DNA of 5,369 bases from JAUWMI01 sp964630455 (GTDB lineage Bacteria > Sumerlaeota > Sumerlaeia > MWCT01 > JAUWMI01). The notes beneath the pieces are model-generated. The model was not told where the DNA came from. It did not search any database and worked only from the letters and a program-made list of their open reading frames with translations. Positions 5,268 through 5,369 of this stretch are shown in pieces; position 1 is the stretch's first letter, and the number at the start of each line of letters is the position of its first letter. The position numbers and the translations under genes are program-made. The stretch is from contig CAZVVA010000228.1 in NCBI GenBank assembly GCA_964630455.1, forward strand, positions 1 through 5,369, in the 5' to 3' direction.

Positions 5268-5351
5268 CTAGCCTTTTCTTCTGCTCGTCAACACTTTGAT
5301 TGAAGAGGAGAGAAAAGGATCTACTGTACTTGATTGAAGAGGAAACTTCAT
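5268..5351 (-). other. Short ATG-led frame overlapping the 5' extension of the unknown gene
   Basis: An ATG at 5351-5349 opens a 27-codon frame that ends in TAG at 5270-5268, one base out of phase with the main frame of the gene below. It could be the true start of the unknown gene if a one-base shift (real or sequencing error) lies between; alone it is too short to call a gene. Confidence 0.25.
5296..5343. repeat. 14-base direct repeat near the 5' end of the unknown gene
   Basis: ttgattgaagagga occurs at 5296-5309 and again at 5330-5343, a 34-base period. Since 34 is not a multiple of three, gain or loss of a unit would change the reading frame here, matching the doubtful 5' end of the minus-strand gene. 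Confidence 0.5.
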
Positions 5352-5369
5352 CTTAACTCAGTACTTCAC

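Overview
The window comes from an uncultured-looking bacterium that cannot be placed to phylum from this sequence alone. Supporting hints are an exported DUF6599-type/DUF362-type gene pair, with Sec and Tat signals respectively, and several dispersed palindromic repeats of kinds often seen in environmental, metagenome-derived bacterial genomes. No rRNA, tRNA, CRISPR array, integrase or transposase gene is visible.

Layout: (1) positions 2-892, + strand: the C-terminal or main part of an alpha/beta-fold hydrolase whose 5' end lies outside the window. (2) 893-1458: a 566-base gap without a gene. It holds stacked hairpins, one copy of a GGGGC-type hairpin repeat nested in a TTAA-ending inverted repeat, and an 84-base element with 11-base inverted ends. 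(3) 1459-2112, +: a small stand-alone caspase-like (clan CD, CHAT-like) protein with a His-Gly / Ser-Cys dyad. (4) 2260-3186 and 3194-4108, +: a two-gene operon of a Sec-exported DUF6599-type protein and a Tat-exported DUF362-type protein, separated by 7 bases, with the second gene's strong ribosome binding site overlapping the first gene's stop codon. (5) 4109-4512: a repeat-filled gap between convergent genes, with three more copies of the hairpin family. (6) 4513-5235, - strand: an A/T-richer gene for a charged, probably helical protein I do not recognise. Its frame stays open upstream to 5352 without a usual start codon, so its 5' end may be broken or misassigned.

How the genes fit together: only the DUF6599/DUF362 pair is clearly one transcription unit, and both products should act outside the cytoplasm. 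The hydrolase and the caspase-like gene point the same way but are separated from their neighbours by long gaps, so no shared pathway is shown. The most interesting items are the stand-alone caspase-like gene without a visible partner, and the four-copy hairpin family whose copies differ by compensatory base-pair changes. Those changes argue that the folded structure, not the sequence, is maintained. I found no complete new multi-gene system.
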